DNA of 42,113 bases, taken from NCBI GenBank assembly GCA_945952115.1, contig CAMFHA010000012.1:1-42113 (forward strand), given 5' to 3'. The first letter of the stretch is position 1; each line of letters starts with the position of its first letter. Below are positions 1 through 7,828 of the stretch, one piece after another. This DNA is from an uncultured Legionella sp. (GTDB lineage: Bacteria > Pseudomonadota > Gammaproteobacteria > Legionellales > Legionellaceae). The translations under genes were made by a program, and so were the position numbers. The notes beneath the pieces were generated by a model. That model saw only the letters and a list, made by a program, of their open reading frames with translations, searched no databases and had not been told where the DNA came from.

Positions 1-58
1 TGATCTTTGTTTTGTTGATCTTTGTTTTGTTGATCTTTGTTTTGTTGATCTTTGTTTA
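1..58. repeat. 15-bp tandem repeat encoding NKDQQ
   Basis: The unit tgatctttgttttgt is repeated three times plus a partial copy, beginning at or before base 1. On the minus strand it reads NKDQQ in frame in the TPR protein tail. Copy number cannot be known because the array is cut by the window edge. Confidence 0.9.
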
Positions 59-578
59 ATAAATCGCTAATCAGTTTATAATTATATTGCGCGTCTTTAT
101 TCTTAGGATTTAAAGCTAAAGCTTTTTTATAAGCATCTAAGGCTTTTTGGTATTGGCCTAAATGAGCCAAAGCATTGCCTTTATTATAATAGCCCTGTTC
201 ATTTTGTTCTTTTTGGTATAAATCAGCGGCTCGCTGAAAATCACCGGCTTTATAAGCCGCCGCGGCAGACCAATCCTCGCGCTCAAACTTATCCTTTGCT
301 TTAGAAAATTGGCCTTTATTCATAAATATCTGAGCTTGCTGATCTGGTGTTGACCATAGATCAGACCAATTCCACGCGTTAACTTGCATAGAAAATAAAA
401 ATAAGAGTGTGGAGACAATAGACCTTTTTCGAAACTCGCTGCATAGAGCAAAGTACCAGGAAGCTCGGAGCGGAGAACCGGAATGTACACACAAGTACAT
501 GAGGATTCGAGCACCGAATCGACGAAGCAATTTGTCTCTGCAGTAGAATTTCAAAAGAAATCTATTGTAATGCTTCAT
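1..578 (-). CDS. TPR protein of Bat-like operon (BatC-like), partial at left edge
   Basis: This reading frame starts with an ATG that overlaps the stop of the upstream VWA gene (ATGA at 575-578) and stays open to the window edge, so the C-terminus is missing. Residues about 53-68 look like a signal-peptide core ending in MQVNA. The following part holds TPR-type helices, including a clear motif with YYNKGNALAHLGQYQKAL. The visible end is a tandem NKDQQ repeat. The family role is inferred: periplasmic or membrane TPR partner of VWA proteins in MoxR/VWA operons. The first ~50 residues are odd (Cys- and Arg-rich) and are encoded by a palindromic repeat at 415-568, so the original start was probably nearer the signal peptide. 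Confidence is good for the TPR call and low for the exact start. Confidence 0.75.
   Translation of the reverse strand, partial: MKHYNRFLLKFYCRDKLLRRFGARILMYLCVHSGSPLRASWYFALCSEFRKRSIVSTLLFLFSMQVNAWNWSDLWSTPDQQAQIFMNKGQFSKAKDKFEREDWSAAAAYKAGDFQRAADLYQKEQNEQGYYNKGNALAHLGQYQKALDAYKKALALNPKNKDAQYNYKLISDLLNKDQQNKDQQNKDQQNKD
415..568. repeat. Imperfect palindromic repeat element inside the 5' end of the TPR gene
   Basis: The two ends are inverted copies of each other: acaatagacc...gaaactcgctgca on the left matches the reverse complement of tgcagtagaatttc...tctattgt on the right over about 34 bases with a few mismatches. Inside lie further small palindromes, atgtac/gtacat at 483-500 and gattcg/cgaatc near 502-519. 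The whole 154-bp unit is read through by the TPR gene and supplies its start-proximal codons. It looks like a REP/MITE-type element rather than gene-derived sequence. Confidence 0.7.
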
Positions 579-1498
579 ATTGTCATCCTTCGGATCCAAC
601 CACGCTGAAATACAGGCAAAAACAATAGAAGCGCAGGAATTAAAAACCAACGGCCCTCATCACGCCACTCAGGGATCTCATCATGCTTATTTTTTATAAA
701 TTGTTGTTGCTTTTTATTGAGCCACCCATTTAAATCACTCGAATCAGAACGGTAAGGAAGTAATCTACCTTCTCCAGCTTGAGCAAATTTTTGAAAAAGC
801 GGATTTAAATCAGAATCTGAACGAATCGGCATGATAGAAGAAAATACGCCCTCTTCCGCTAAATTTTTGGCCTGATTAATTGCCGCTGTAGAAGGAGTAT
901 CTGCCGTTAAAACCAAAATTTGCCCTTGTTGATAGCCCGCTTGCTTAATTAAACGATTTGCTTCACTTAAAGCAGATTCTAGTTTTTGTCCAGTAACAGG
1001 CAATACTTCTGGAGTTAGCACTGATAATAATGATGTGATTGTTTGACCATCATCAGTTAAAGGAGAAACCACAAAAGGTTCACTGGTATAAACAATTAAA
1101 CCAAATTGACCTACCTCTTTGTGAGCTAAAATATCATATAATTTAAATTTTGCACGACTCAAACGATTTGGGCTTAAATCCTTACTCATCATATGTTCTG
1201 ACATATCAAGAAGTAAAACTCGAGGCTGGATAGATTTATACGTTGGAACAGGTAGCTGATGCCAAGAAGGTCCAGCAAGTGCGATAATCATAAAGAAAAA
1301 ACTAAATAATAAAACTAAAATTGAATTAAGCTGCTTTTGTGAACCTTTGCTCTGAGGAAGATGAGCAAGCAAATGTTTATCACAAATTTCTGACCATCCG
1401 TGTAGTTTAGGACTACGTCGCCATAATAGAACCATTAAACAAAGATAAGGAATAATAAATAATAAGCACCAAGGCCTTAAAAAATGGAAGGTTGTCAT
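575..1498 (-). CDS. VWA-domain membrane protein (BatB-like)
   Basis: The 307-aa product has two N-terminal membrane segments (residues about 10-26 and 57-76), a von Willebrand A domain, and a C-terminal membrane helix (about 285-300). This is the layout of BatA/BatB proteins in MoxR-VWA operons, thought to act in envelope stress or metal-dependent complex assembly. The MIDAS motif is degenerate: residues 98-102 read D-M-S-E-H instead of DxSxS, while the later D (LTADTP) is kept. It starts just after the stop of the preceding VWA gene and its stop overlaps the ATG of the TPR gene, so the set is translationally coupled. Function in detail is not known. Confidence 0.82.
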   Translation of the reverse strand: MTTFHFLRPWCLLFIIPYLCLMVLLWRRSPKLHGWSEICDKHLLAHLPQSKGSQKQLNSILVLLFSFFFMIIALAGPSWHQLPVPTYKSIQPRVLLLDMSEHMMSKDLSPNRLSRAKFKLYDILAHKEVGQFGLIVYTSEPFVVSPLTDDGQTITSLLSVLTPEVLPVTGQKLESALSEANRLIKQAGYQQGQILVLTADTPSTAAINQAKNLAEEGVFSSIMPIRSDSDLNPLFQKFAQAGEGRLLPYRSDSSDLNGWLNKKQQQFIKNKHDEIPEWRDEGRWFLIPALLLFLPVFQRGWIRRMTI

Positions 1499-1500
1499 TG

Positions 1501-2526
1501 CTAAATGCCCTCCTTTTGATTACCTAAGAAGAATAATTTAGAAAATAAAGAGCCTTGAAGAATAAGCCAAAAAATTCCTAGGACTAATGCAAAAGCAATA
1601 AACCAAGGATAATAGTCTTTCTGAGGACGAATAGTCGCTTGATCCTGTTTAATTCGTTCTAGTTCATTAATTTTCCGATAAATAGCGTGTAATGAATCAG
1701 GATCAGTAGCACGAAAATATTGTCCACCAGTTATTTTGGCAATTTTTTTTAAAGTACCCTCATCCAAATCAGCAGTCATATTCACATCAAAAAAATTATC
1801 AGGTGTAATCGCGCTGGAATCAGCCTCTGCCCCTAAGCCAATAGTATAAATTTTAATGCCTTCTGTCTTCGCAATCTCTGCAGCTTTTAAAGGTTCTAAA
1901 ACACCAGAATTGTTAGCACCATCCGTTAATAAAATAAGAACTCGACTTTGCTTAGGTACTCTCTCTAATCGTTTTATTGCTAAACCTATTGCATCACCAA
2001 TAGAGGTTGTTTTCCCTGCAAGACCAACCGTAGCATCGTCAATACGTGCAATAATACTAGCGCGATCATACGTTAAAGGTGTTTGCAAGTAAGCTTGTGT
2101 GCCAAATAATATAAGCCCAATATGATCTCCTTTGCGTGCATCAACAAATTGTTTCGCAGCACGTTTTACTACAGCTAAACGACTAACAGGTCGACCATTT
2201 AAAACCATATCATTCACTTCCATGCTTCCAGACAGATCTAAAGCCATCATAAGGTTATAACCTTCCCTTTCTACTGGCAGAGGCTCACCTACCCATCGAA
2301 GACCTGATAAAGCCAATACTAAAAATAACCAAATGAACATTGGTAGAATTAAAACAGATTTAGAAACAGCAAATTTTTGTTCTCTTTGTATTATTTGTCT
2401 CATTGCATCAAAAAAAGGAATCTCTAAAGCAGCAAATAATTTAACTTTTGCTTCTGGAGCGAAAAACCATATAAACAAAGGTAAAGGTAAAATCATTAAC
2501 ATCCAGGGATTAGCTAATTCAAACAT
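1501..2526 (-). CDS. VWA-domain membrane protein (BatA-like)
   Basis: This 341-aa protein begins MFELANPW, the usual N-terminus of BatA-like proteins, then has a membrane helix, a second helix (WLFLVLALSGL), a VWA domain and a C-terminal helix near residues 308-325. The MIDAS is intact: DLSGSM about residue 97, a Thr in the TTSIGDAIG segment, and LLTDGANNSG. A longer reading from 2550 exists, but the ATG at 2526 has a good ribosome site (AGAGGAAG, about 6 bases upstream) whereas 2550 has none, so 2526 was chosen. The start overlaps the end of the DUF4381 gene by 13 bases. It probably binds a divalent metal and works with the MoxR ATPase and DUF58 protein. Confidence 0.87.
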   Translation of the reverse strand: MFELANPWMLMILPLPLFIWFFAPEAKVKLFAALEIPFFDAMRQIIQREQKFAVSKSVLILPMFIWLFLVLALSGLRWVGEPLPVEREGYNLMMALDLSGSMEVNDMVLNGRPVSRLAVVKRAAKQFVDARKGDHIGLILFGTQAYLQTPLTYDRASIIARIDDATVGLAGKTTSIGDAIGLAIKRLERVPKQSRVLILLTDGANNSGVLEPLKAAEIAKTEGIKIYTIGLGAEADSSAITPDNFFDVNMTADLDEGTLKKIAKITGGQYFRATDPDSLHAIYRKINELERIKQDQATIRPQKDYYPWFIAFALVLGIFWLILQGSLFSKLFFLGNQKEGI

Positions 2527-3101
2527 GGCTTCTTCCTCTGTTTTATCCATTGCCGACTGAGCGCTACTAAAGGATATAAATCAATAGATCCATTAGGTGT
2601 AATGGCTCGCACGTCATCCTGAGTCGCTTGCGACGAAGGATCTCCGAATGGTGTACTGTGTTTAAATTCAGGATGACGGAGTGAACCATTGCCATTAAGT
2701 TTGAATGGAGTTTCTAAAAGCAGATAGTTTACTGTTTCAAAATTTAAACCTTTACTCGTTGAATTTAAAAAATTAATCCACTCTTTACCATGGATACTTG
2801 CTACTTTACTGCGAGGAAAGTAAACCAAAGCAACTCGTTTAAGTAATTCTGAAATATGGGCGCTGGCTAATTGTACATTGCGATCTTTTTCATATTGATG
2901 CACATAACTTTGCAATAAAACAAGAGCGTGTTTTTTAGCTCGTGCATTTAAATAACGCTTATAAGCAATAAAACTAGCAACTATAATTAAAGAGACAAGA
3001 AATACAAATAAAATATACCATCCTGGCGCTAAAGGCCACCAACCCACAGGCGCTGGTAAATAAATATCCTTCAGTTGCGCTAAGGCATCCACTTCAGCCA
3101 C
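2514..3101 (-). CDS. DUF4381 membrane protein carrying an in-frame palindromic insert
   Basis: The 195-aa product starts with a short segment containing LPAPVGWWPLAPGW, then a single membrane helix (residues about 28-47) and a helical cytoplasmic part, the pattern of DUF4381 proteins found between DUF58 and VWA genes in MoxR operons. The C-terminal segment has RQWIKQRKKP. Between about residues 138 and 168 lies a stretch of different character (LRHPEFKHST...DPSSQATQDD) encoded by a 90-bp palindrome at 2601-2690. Removing those 30 codons keeps the frame and gives a more usual length of about 165 aa. The gene overlaps its neighbours by 8 and 13 bases, consistent with one operon. Confidence 0.82.
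   Translation of the reverse strand: MAEVDALAQLKDIYLPAPVGWWPLAPGWYILFVFLVSLIIVASFIAYKRYLNARAKKHALVLLQSYVHQYEKDRNVQLASAHISELLKRVALVYFPRSKVASIHGKEWINFLNSTSKGLNFETVNYLLLETPFKLNGNGSLRHPEFKHSTPFGDPSSQATQDDVRAITPNGSIDLYPLVALSRQWIKQRKKPCLN
2601..2690. repeat. 90-bp palindromic element inserted in frame in the DUF4381 gene
   Basis: Bases 2612-2622 (CGTCATCCTGA) pair perfectly with 2668-2678 (TCAGGATGACG), and the pairing continues outward imperfectly to AATGG at 2601 and CCATT at 2690. The core cgtcatcctgag...cgaaggatctcc resembles a dispersed intergenic repeat seen in many bacterial genomes. Total length is 90 bases, exactly 30 codons, with no stop in the coding frame. Confidence 0.85.
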
Positions 3102-4005
3102 GTATCCTCCGAGGAAAAGTTTGACGCACTAAAAGAGGTAGATCCATGTCAGTAGTCACTTGCACACATTGAATTTGCAAGCGTTGAAATTGCTCATTTA
3201 TAAGCGCCATACGTTGACTACAATATTGATTGTAAGCACGAGTAATTGAAGGCAGGCTAGTATCCCAAATTAATTCTTCTTGCCCATTTGAAATAGCATA
3301 TTGCTCTGGCTTTGGTGCGGCTAATTCAATTGGGTCGCAAATAGGGTAAGCTAAAATGTCATTATTCGCATGCAAGCGAGTTAAATGCTTTTCAGTTTCT
3401 GCATCCATGGCATAAAAGTCACTAATAAGAACTAAAATACTTCCAGGACGAATAACTCGACGTAAACGTATAAGCGCATCACTTAATACTCTTGAGCTAT
3501 TTTCTCTTTTATTATTGCCCTGTTGAGTATAATGACTTAATGACCCAAGTAGAGGCAATACACCAGAATCACGTCCTCTGGGAATAAATTCACTATGTTC
3601 TTTTGCTGAAAAAAAGAAACCACCAACCCGATCACCTTGTTTAATCACTGTCCAAGCAAGCATTGCCGCTAAACGAGCAGCAAGTACTGATTTAAACGCA
3701 TGACGAGTACCAAAAAACATCGAGGGATTAAAATCCACTAAAAGTACTGTAGGCCGTTCACGTTCTTCTTGATAAATTTTTACATGCGGGCGACCAGTGC
3801 GAGCCGTAACACGCCATTCCATATGACGAATCTCATCACCAGCCTGATAATTTCTTACTTCTGCAAAATCCATTCCTCGCCCACGTATCTTAGACAAATG
3901 AAGCCCTGTCCTTAAAGATTTGCCTTCAGAATAATACTGGGTGGATTGAGCATAACGCCTATAATCGATTAATTCATTTAACTCTGCGACTACACCATCG
4001 GTCAT
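3094..4005 (-). CDS. DUF58 domain protein
   Basis: The 303-aa protein shows the DUF58 hallmark block of residues about 35-75: GRGMDFAEVRNYQAGDEIRH followed by WRVTARTGRPHVKIYQEER, then a VWA-like fold with LLVDFNPSMFFG and LVLISDFYA. DUF58 proteins are encoded next to MoxR ATPases and VWA proteins and probably act as cytoplasmic partners in the same complex. The gene lies 8 bases after the MoxR gene stop and overlaps the DUF4381 gene by 8 bases. No catalytic residues are predicted. Confidence 0.9.
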   Translation of the reverse strand: MTDGVVAELNELIDYRRYAQSTQYYSEGKSLRTGLHLSKIRGRGMDFAEVRNYQAGDEIRHMEWRVTARTGRPHVKIYQEERERPTVLLVDFNPSMFFGTRHAFKSVLAARLAAMLAWTVIKQGDRVGGFFFSAKEHSEFIPRGRDSGVLPLLGSLSHYTQQGNNKRENSSRVLSDALIRLRRVIRPGSILVLISDFYAMDAETEKHLTRLHANNDILAYPICDPIELAAPKPEQYAISNGQEELIWDTSLPSITRAYNQYCSQRMALINEQFQRLQIQCVQVTTDMDLPLLVRQTFPRRIRG

Positions 4006-4013
4006 AAAAACCT

Positions 4014-5015
4014 CTAAGGGACAGCAACTAAACGCAATAAAGAATCAATAAAATCATCGCTATTAATCCCTTCAGCCTCTGCTTCAAAGCTTAATAAAAT
4101 GCGATGCCGTAGCACATCATGTGCAATAACATGAATATCTTCTGGAATTACATAATCACGCCCCGAAAGCCAAGCATGTGCTTTTGAGCAACGATCTAGA
4201 GCAATGGTAGCACGTGGGCTTGCACCGAAACGTAACCATTTTGCTAGTTCATCACTATAAATACCCGGAGTCCGTGTGGCAATAACTAATTGAACTATAT
4301 AGTGCTCTAAGGCTTCACTCGTATGGACGTTCAATACTTGTTTTCGAGCTTCAAATAAAGTGGTTTGTGCTAATTTCACTATTTTAGCTTCGTTGTTATT
4401 AACAAGACCTAAGGCTTCTTTCCGTGCCAAAGTTAAAATATCATGCTCTACTTTAGCTTCTGGATAACCTATTTTTACATACATTAAAAAGCGATCCAAT
4501 TGGGCTTCAGGTAAAGGATAAGTGCCTTCTTGCTCAATAGGATTTTGTGTGGCCATGACCAAAAACAATTCAGGTAAAGGATAAGTTGTTCCGCCAATAG
4601 TCACTTGGCGCTCGGCCATTGCTTCAAGCAAAGCCGATTGTACTTTGGCTGGAGCGCGATTAATTTCATCTGCTAAAATCAAATGATGAAATAGAGGTCC
4701 AGGTTGAAAAACGAAAGAGCCATTTTGAGGATGATAAACATCCGTCCCCGTTAAATCCCCGGGTAATAAATCGGGTGTAAATTGAATACGATGGAAATCA
4801 CCTTCAATACCATCAGAAAGCTCTTTCACCGCACGAGTTTTTGCTAATCCAGGCGCACCCTCAACTAATAAATGCCCATCCGCTAATAGGGCAATTAATA
4901 AGCGGGAAATAAGATCGGTTTGTCCTAAAATACGCTTATTTAGATGCATGCTAAGTTGCATGATTTTTTTCTGCACAGAATTCATTGTATTTTCTTCTAA
5001 CTGCTCCATAAGCAT
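4014..5015 (-). CDS. MoxR-family AAA+ ATPase
   Basis: The 333-aa protein has Walker A GAPGLAKT (residues 53-60), Walker B LILADE (112-117), a sensor-1 type ATQNPIEQEGTYPLPEAQLDRF block and a C-terminal lid with GASPRA. This is the MoxR/RavA clade, ATP-driven chaperones that act on VWA-domain partners. It is the first gene of the operon that runs leftward through DUF58, DUF4381 and two VWA proteins to the TPR gene. ATGs at 5015, 5009 and 4985 are possible starts; AGAAGAG six bases upstream favours 5009, and the length of the conserved domain allows any. Confidence 0.92.
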   Translation of the reverse strand: MLMEQLEENTMNSVQKKIMQLSMHLNKRILGQTDLISRLLIALLADGHLLVEGAPGLAKTRAVKELSDGIEGDFHRIQFTPDLLPGDLTGTDVYHPQNGSFVFQPGPLFHHLILADEINRAPAKVQSALLEAMAERQVTIGGTTYPLPELFLVMATQNPIEQEGTYPLPEAQLDRFLMYVKIGYPEAKVEHDILTLARKEALGLVNNNEAKIVKLAQTTLFEARKQVLNVHTSEALEHYIVQLVIATRTPGIYSDELAKWLRFGASPRATIALDRCSKAHAWLSGRDYVIPEDIHVIAHDVLRHRILLSFEAEAEGINSDDFIDSLLRLVAVP

Positions 5016-5076
5016 CTCTTCTACAAAAATCTTATCCTAACGTGAAATAGAATTTATGCCAATAGTAAGGAGACTA

Positions 5077-5158
5077 CTAGAAAAAATAACTGGTTCTTTT
5101 AAACGCAAAGAAGAGGAGATTAAGATTTGCGGTTAAAAGAACCAGTTATTTTTTCTAG
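5077..5158. repeat. Long palindrome with 26-bp perfect arms
   Basis: Bases 5077-5102 (ctagaaaaaataactggttc...) are exactly complementary to 5133-5158. After one A/G mismatch the stem continues with cgcaaa (5104-5109) pairing with tttgcg (5126-5131). It fills the gap between the HEPN-like gene stop and the MoxR start. The T-rich arm could make it a terminator for the HEPN-like gene, but the stem is much longer than a usual terminator. Confidence 0.9.
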
Positions 5159-5162
5159 CCCC

Positions 5163-5618
5163 TTAAGATTGATAGTCATCTTGCAATTCGAGCGGCATCA
5201 TTAATTGAACACGTTCGTACAGTGAAAGGATTTTTTCACAAAATACATGTAATTGCTGCTGATTGTCCCATAAATCGAAATCGATTCCTTTATGGAAAGC
5301 ATATTGTCTAGATAAAGTTTTCAATAAGATCATCTCTTGGCTTGATAAACCTAAATGATTGTTCATCTCCATAAGCTCTACTAGGTTTTTGTATTCTTTA
5401 ACCGGCCGATGGTCGTGTAAACAATAGGCTTTAAAAAGCAATTGAAATGCTTGATACATTAGAGAAACCACCGGAGCTAATACATTAATGTCTTCCCCTC
5501 GTTGCAACTCACCTAGGGCTACATGACGTAATAAATAATCGGCGCAATAGGCATGTTGCGTCGAAGTGCTTAATAATTCTAGCGGTGATAAATAACGACG
5601 GTCCATTCTTAGCTTCAT
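5163..5618 (-). CDS. Small helical protein, possibly HEPN domain
   Basis: The 151-aa product is predicted to be almost all helical, with no signal peptide or membrane segment. The middle (VVSLMYQAFQLLFKAYCLHDHR, then YKNLVELME) looks like the HEPN pattern, and a later RQYAFH fits the HEPN R-x4-6-H motif of this superfamily. HEPN proteins are often RNases or toxins, but no antitoxin partner is evident here. It is transcribed divergently from the dihydrouridine synthase gene, which starts 42 bases away. The family assignment rests on pattern only. Confidence 0.45.
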   Translation of the reverse strand: MKLRMDRRYLSPLELLSTSTQHAYCADYLLRHVALGELQRGEDINVLAPVVSLMYQAFQLLFKAYCLHDHRPVKEYKNLVELMEMNNHLGLSSQEMILLKTLSRQYAFHKGIDFDLWDNQQQLHVFCEKILSLYERVQLMMPLELQDDYQS

Positions 5619-5659
5619 TTATGTTAAAATGAGAATTATTATATCTGTTAAATGATTTG

Positions 5660-6622
5660 ATGCACACTTTTATCAACAGCTCTTGGCAAATTGGCTCCTT
5701 AACACTGCCACACAGGCTAATTCAAGGTCCTCTTGCAGGCTATAGCTGCGCTCCTTTTAGAGTTCTTTTTAATCAATTTATTCCTCCGGCTTACTGCGTT
5801 AGCGAAATGATTTCTGCCAGAGATGTTCTACACAAGCACAGTAGTCAATCACGTTATTTGTATCGTGATCCTCAAGAAAAATTGCTTGCTTATCAAATTT
5901 CGGGCACAGAAAAAGAAATCCTGGCGGATGCTGCTTTAATTTTACAAGAGCACGGAGCCAATCTTATTGATATCAACTGTGGCTGTCCAAAGACAAAAAT
6001 TCGAAAAAAAGGTGCAGGCAGTGCTTTGCTTGAATCACCAGAAAAGCTAATAACCATTATTCAACACCTTCGCAAAACTATTCGGATTCCCTTGACTGTC
6101 AAAATTCGCCTTCTAGGAGATGAACGTGATCTACATCTTGCTCAGCAAATCATGGATGCTGGAGCAGATGCTTTAATTGTGCATGGGCGACGCTGGCTCG
6201 ATGATTATGATATAGCTTGTGATTTGCGCCAAATAAGGCGAATAAAGCATACCATTTCTATTCCCGTTATAGCTAATGGAGATATTAGAACTCAGGAAGA
6301 TTTAGTTCGTACTGTTCAAGAAACAGAATGTGATGCCTATATGATTGCTCGAGGAGGAAGTGGTTGTCCCTGGCTTTATCAAGAACTGTTACAGCAAAAA
6401 AAATTAGTTATTAATACCTCAAAGAAAATTGATTTATTTATGCATCATTTAAACAATTTAGCCCAGCTAGAAGATGAATATAAATCAGTTTTACAAAGTA
6501 AATCTTTAATTCGTTATTATTTTCGAGACCAATTAAGCAAAGAACAGCTTGCTGCATTTTATACGATGAATTCTTTGAGTGAAATAGAACAATTTATAAT
6601 CCTAGAAAACGCAGTTAAATAA
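5660..6622 (+). CDS. tRNA-dihydrouridine synthase family protein
   Basis: The product (~320 aa) is an FMN-dependent TIM-barrel enzyme that reduces uridine in tRNA D-loops. The N-terminal LIQGPLAGYS matches the Dus APM-type start, NCGCPKTKIRKKGAGSAL carries the catalytic Cys (second Cys, about residue 109) and the RNA/FMN loop, and LTVKIRL, ALIVHGR and VIANGDI are conserved barrel strands. The open frame extends to a TTG at 5657; ATG at 5660 is the more usual start. I cannot say whether it is closer to DusA, DusB or DusC. It is divergent from the HEPN-like gene. Confidence 0.88.
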   Translation: MHTFINSSWQIGSLTLPHRLIQGPLAGYSCAPFRVLFNQFIPPAYCVSEMISARDVLHKHSSQSRYLYRDPQEKLLAYQISGTEKEILADAALILQEHGANLIDINCGCPKTKIRKKGAGSALLESPEKLITIIQHLRKTIRIPLTVKIRLLGDERDLHLAQQIMDAGADALIVHGRRWLDDYDIACDLRQIRRIKHTISIPVIANGDIRTQEDLVRTVQETECDAYMIARGGSGCPWLYQELLQQKKLVINTSKKIDLFMHHLNNLAQLEDEYKSVLQSKSLIRYYFRDQLSKEQLAAFYTMNSLSEIEQFIILENAVK

Positions 6623-6715
6623 ATTCTTGTGATCTTCATAGAGAAAAATCGTTCTTCTCTTGTGTGTAGCCCTATTTCGAGTTAAGGTGACTTCATTTTT
6701 CATTCTCACTTTTCT

Positions 6716-7828
6716 ATGAATTTATTAAACGCTTTACACCAAGAATTAAGACAAAAAAAAGAAATTCCTTTTGTAGAGTTTATGCAATTAGCACTTTATC
6801 ATCCGCAACAAGGCTACTACAGCTCTGGCTTAACCAAAATTGGGCAGCAAGGTGATTTCATAACCGGGCCAGAATTAAGTCCATTATTTGGTTATACTCT
6901 AGCCAATCAATGTCAATCTATTTTATCTCTTCTTGAACGACCGAATATTTTGGAATTTGGAGCCGGCACAGGAGCCTTATGTGTCTCTATTTTAGAGCGT
7001 CTTGAACAAGTAAACTGCCTCCCAGAGCACTATTTTATTATAGAATTAAGCGCTCATTTACGGCATTGCCAGCAAGAACTTATTCAAGAAAAAATTCCTC
7101 ACCTGGCCAATAAAGTACAATGGCTTGAACAATGGCCAGAGGCTTCCTTTAATGGCATTATTCTTGCGAACGAAGTATTAGATGCTATGCCAGTACATCG
7201 ATTTAAATGGATGGACAATAGCCTTTTAGAAAGCTACATTAGTTTAAATGAACACAATGAATTAATAGAACAATTCAAAGTCTGCTCTAATCCACGTTTA
7301 ATAACTTATCTTAAAGATAAGCTTAATGATGTACCTTCACCTTATATTTCTGAAGCTAACTTATTTATTGATAATTGGGTAAAAGAACTCTTTCAATTAT
7401 TAAATCAAGGCTTAGTACTTCTCATTGATTATGGTTTTCCCCGCCATGAATATTATCATCCCGAGCGAAATCAAGGCACGTTAATGTGTCATTACCAACA
7501 CCATGTCCACCCCAATCCACTAGTGCATGTAGGCGAGCAAGATATTACAGCTCATGTAGACTTTACTCATGTTGCTGAAGCAGGACATAATGCGGGCTTT
7601 CATGTGGCGGGCTATACCAATCAAGCCTCTTTTTTGCTGGCTAACGGTTTGTTACACTTAATTGATACCATTGTAGATGAACGTGAATCTCTGCATGCAA
7701 AACAAGCTGCGAAGCAATTACTTCAAGAAAATGAAATGGGCGAATTATTTAAGGTGATCGCCTTAACTAAACAATTAGAAATACCTTTAACTGGTTTTCT
7801 CTTAAGCGATAAACGAGTGAGCTTATAA
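6716..7828 (+). CDS. SAM-dependent methyltransferase, MidA/NDUFAF7 family
   Basis: The 370-aa protein has the family's N-terminal block (IPFVEFMQLALYHPQQGYY, then GDFITGPELSPLFG) and a SAM-binding motif ILEFGAGTGAL at about residues 79-89. ANEVLDAMPVHRF and LIDYGFPRHEYYHP are also typical. Eukaryotic members methylate an arginine in a complex I subunit; bacterial substrates are mostly unknown. The stop is directly followed by the ATG of the PTPS-like gene (no gap), and priA follows with an ATGA overlap, so these genes are co-transcribed. Confidence 0.88.
   Translation: MNLLNALHQELRQKKEIPFVEFMQLALYHPQQGYYSSGLTKIGQQGDFITGPELSPLFGYTLANQCQSILSLLERPNILEFGAGTGALCVSILERLEQVNCLPEHYFIIELSAHLRHCQQELIQEKIPHLANKVQWLEQWPEASFNGIILANEVLDAMPVHRFKWMDNSLLESYISLNEHNELIEQFKVCSNPRLITYLKDKLNDVPSPYISEANLFIDNWVKELFQLLNQGLVLLIDYGFPRHEYYHPERNQGTLMCHYQHHVHPNPLVHVGEQDITAHVDFTHVAEAGHNAGFHVAGYTNQASFLLANGLLHLIDTIVDERESLHAKQAAKQLLQENEMGELFKVIALTKQLEIPLTGFLLSDKRVSL

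Noticed and set aside
1..58. Possible CRISPR-like array
   Set aside because: The 15-bp units are contiguous with no spacers and encode NKDQQ in frame.
320..514. A 64-codon minus-strand reading frame with many Cys and Leu residues
   Set aside because: It overlaps the palindromic element and the TPR gene in another frame; the TPR frame has clear TPR motifs and continues to the edge.
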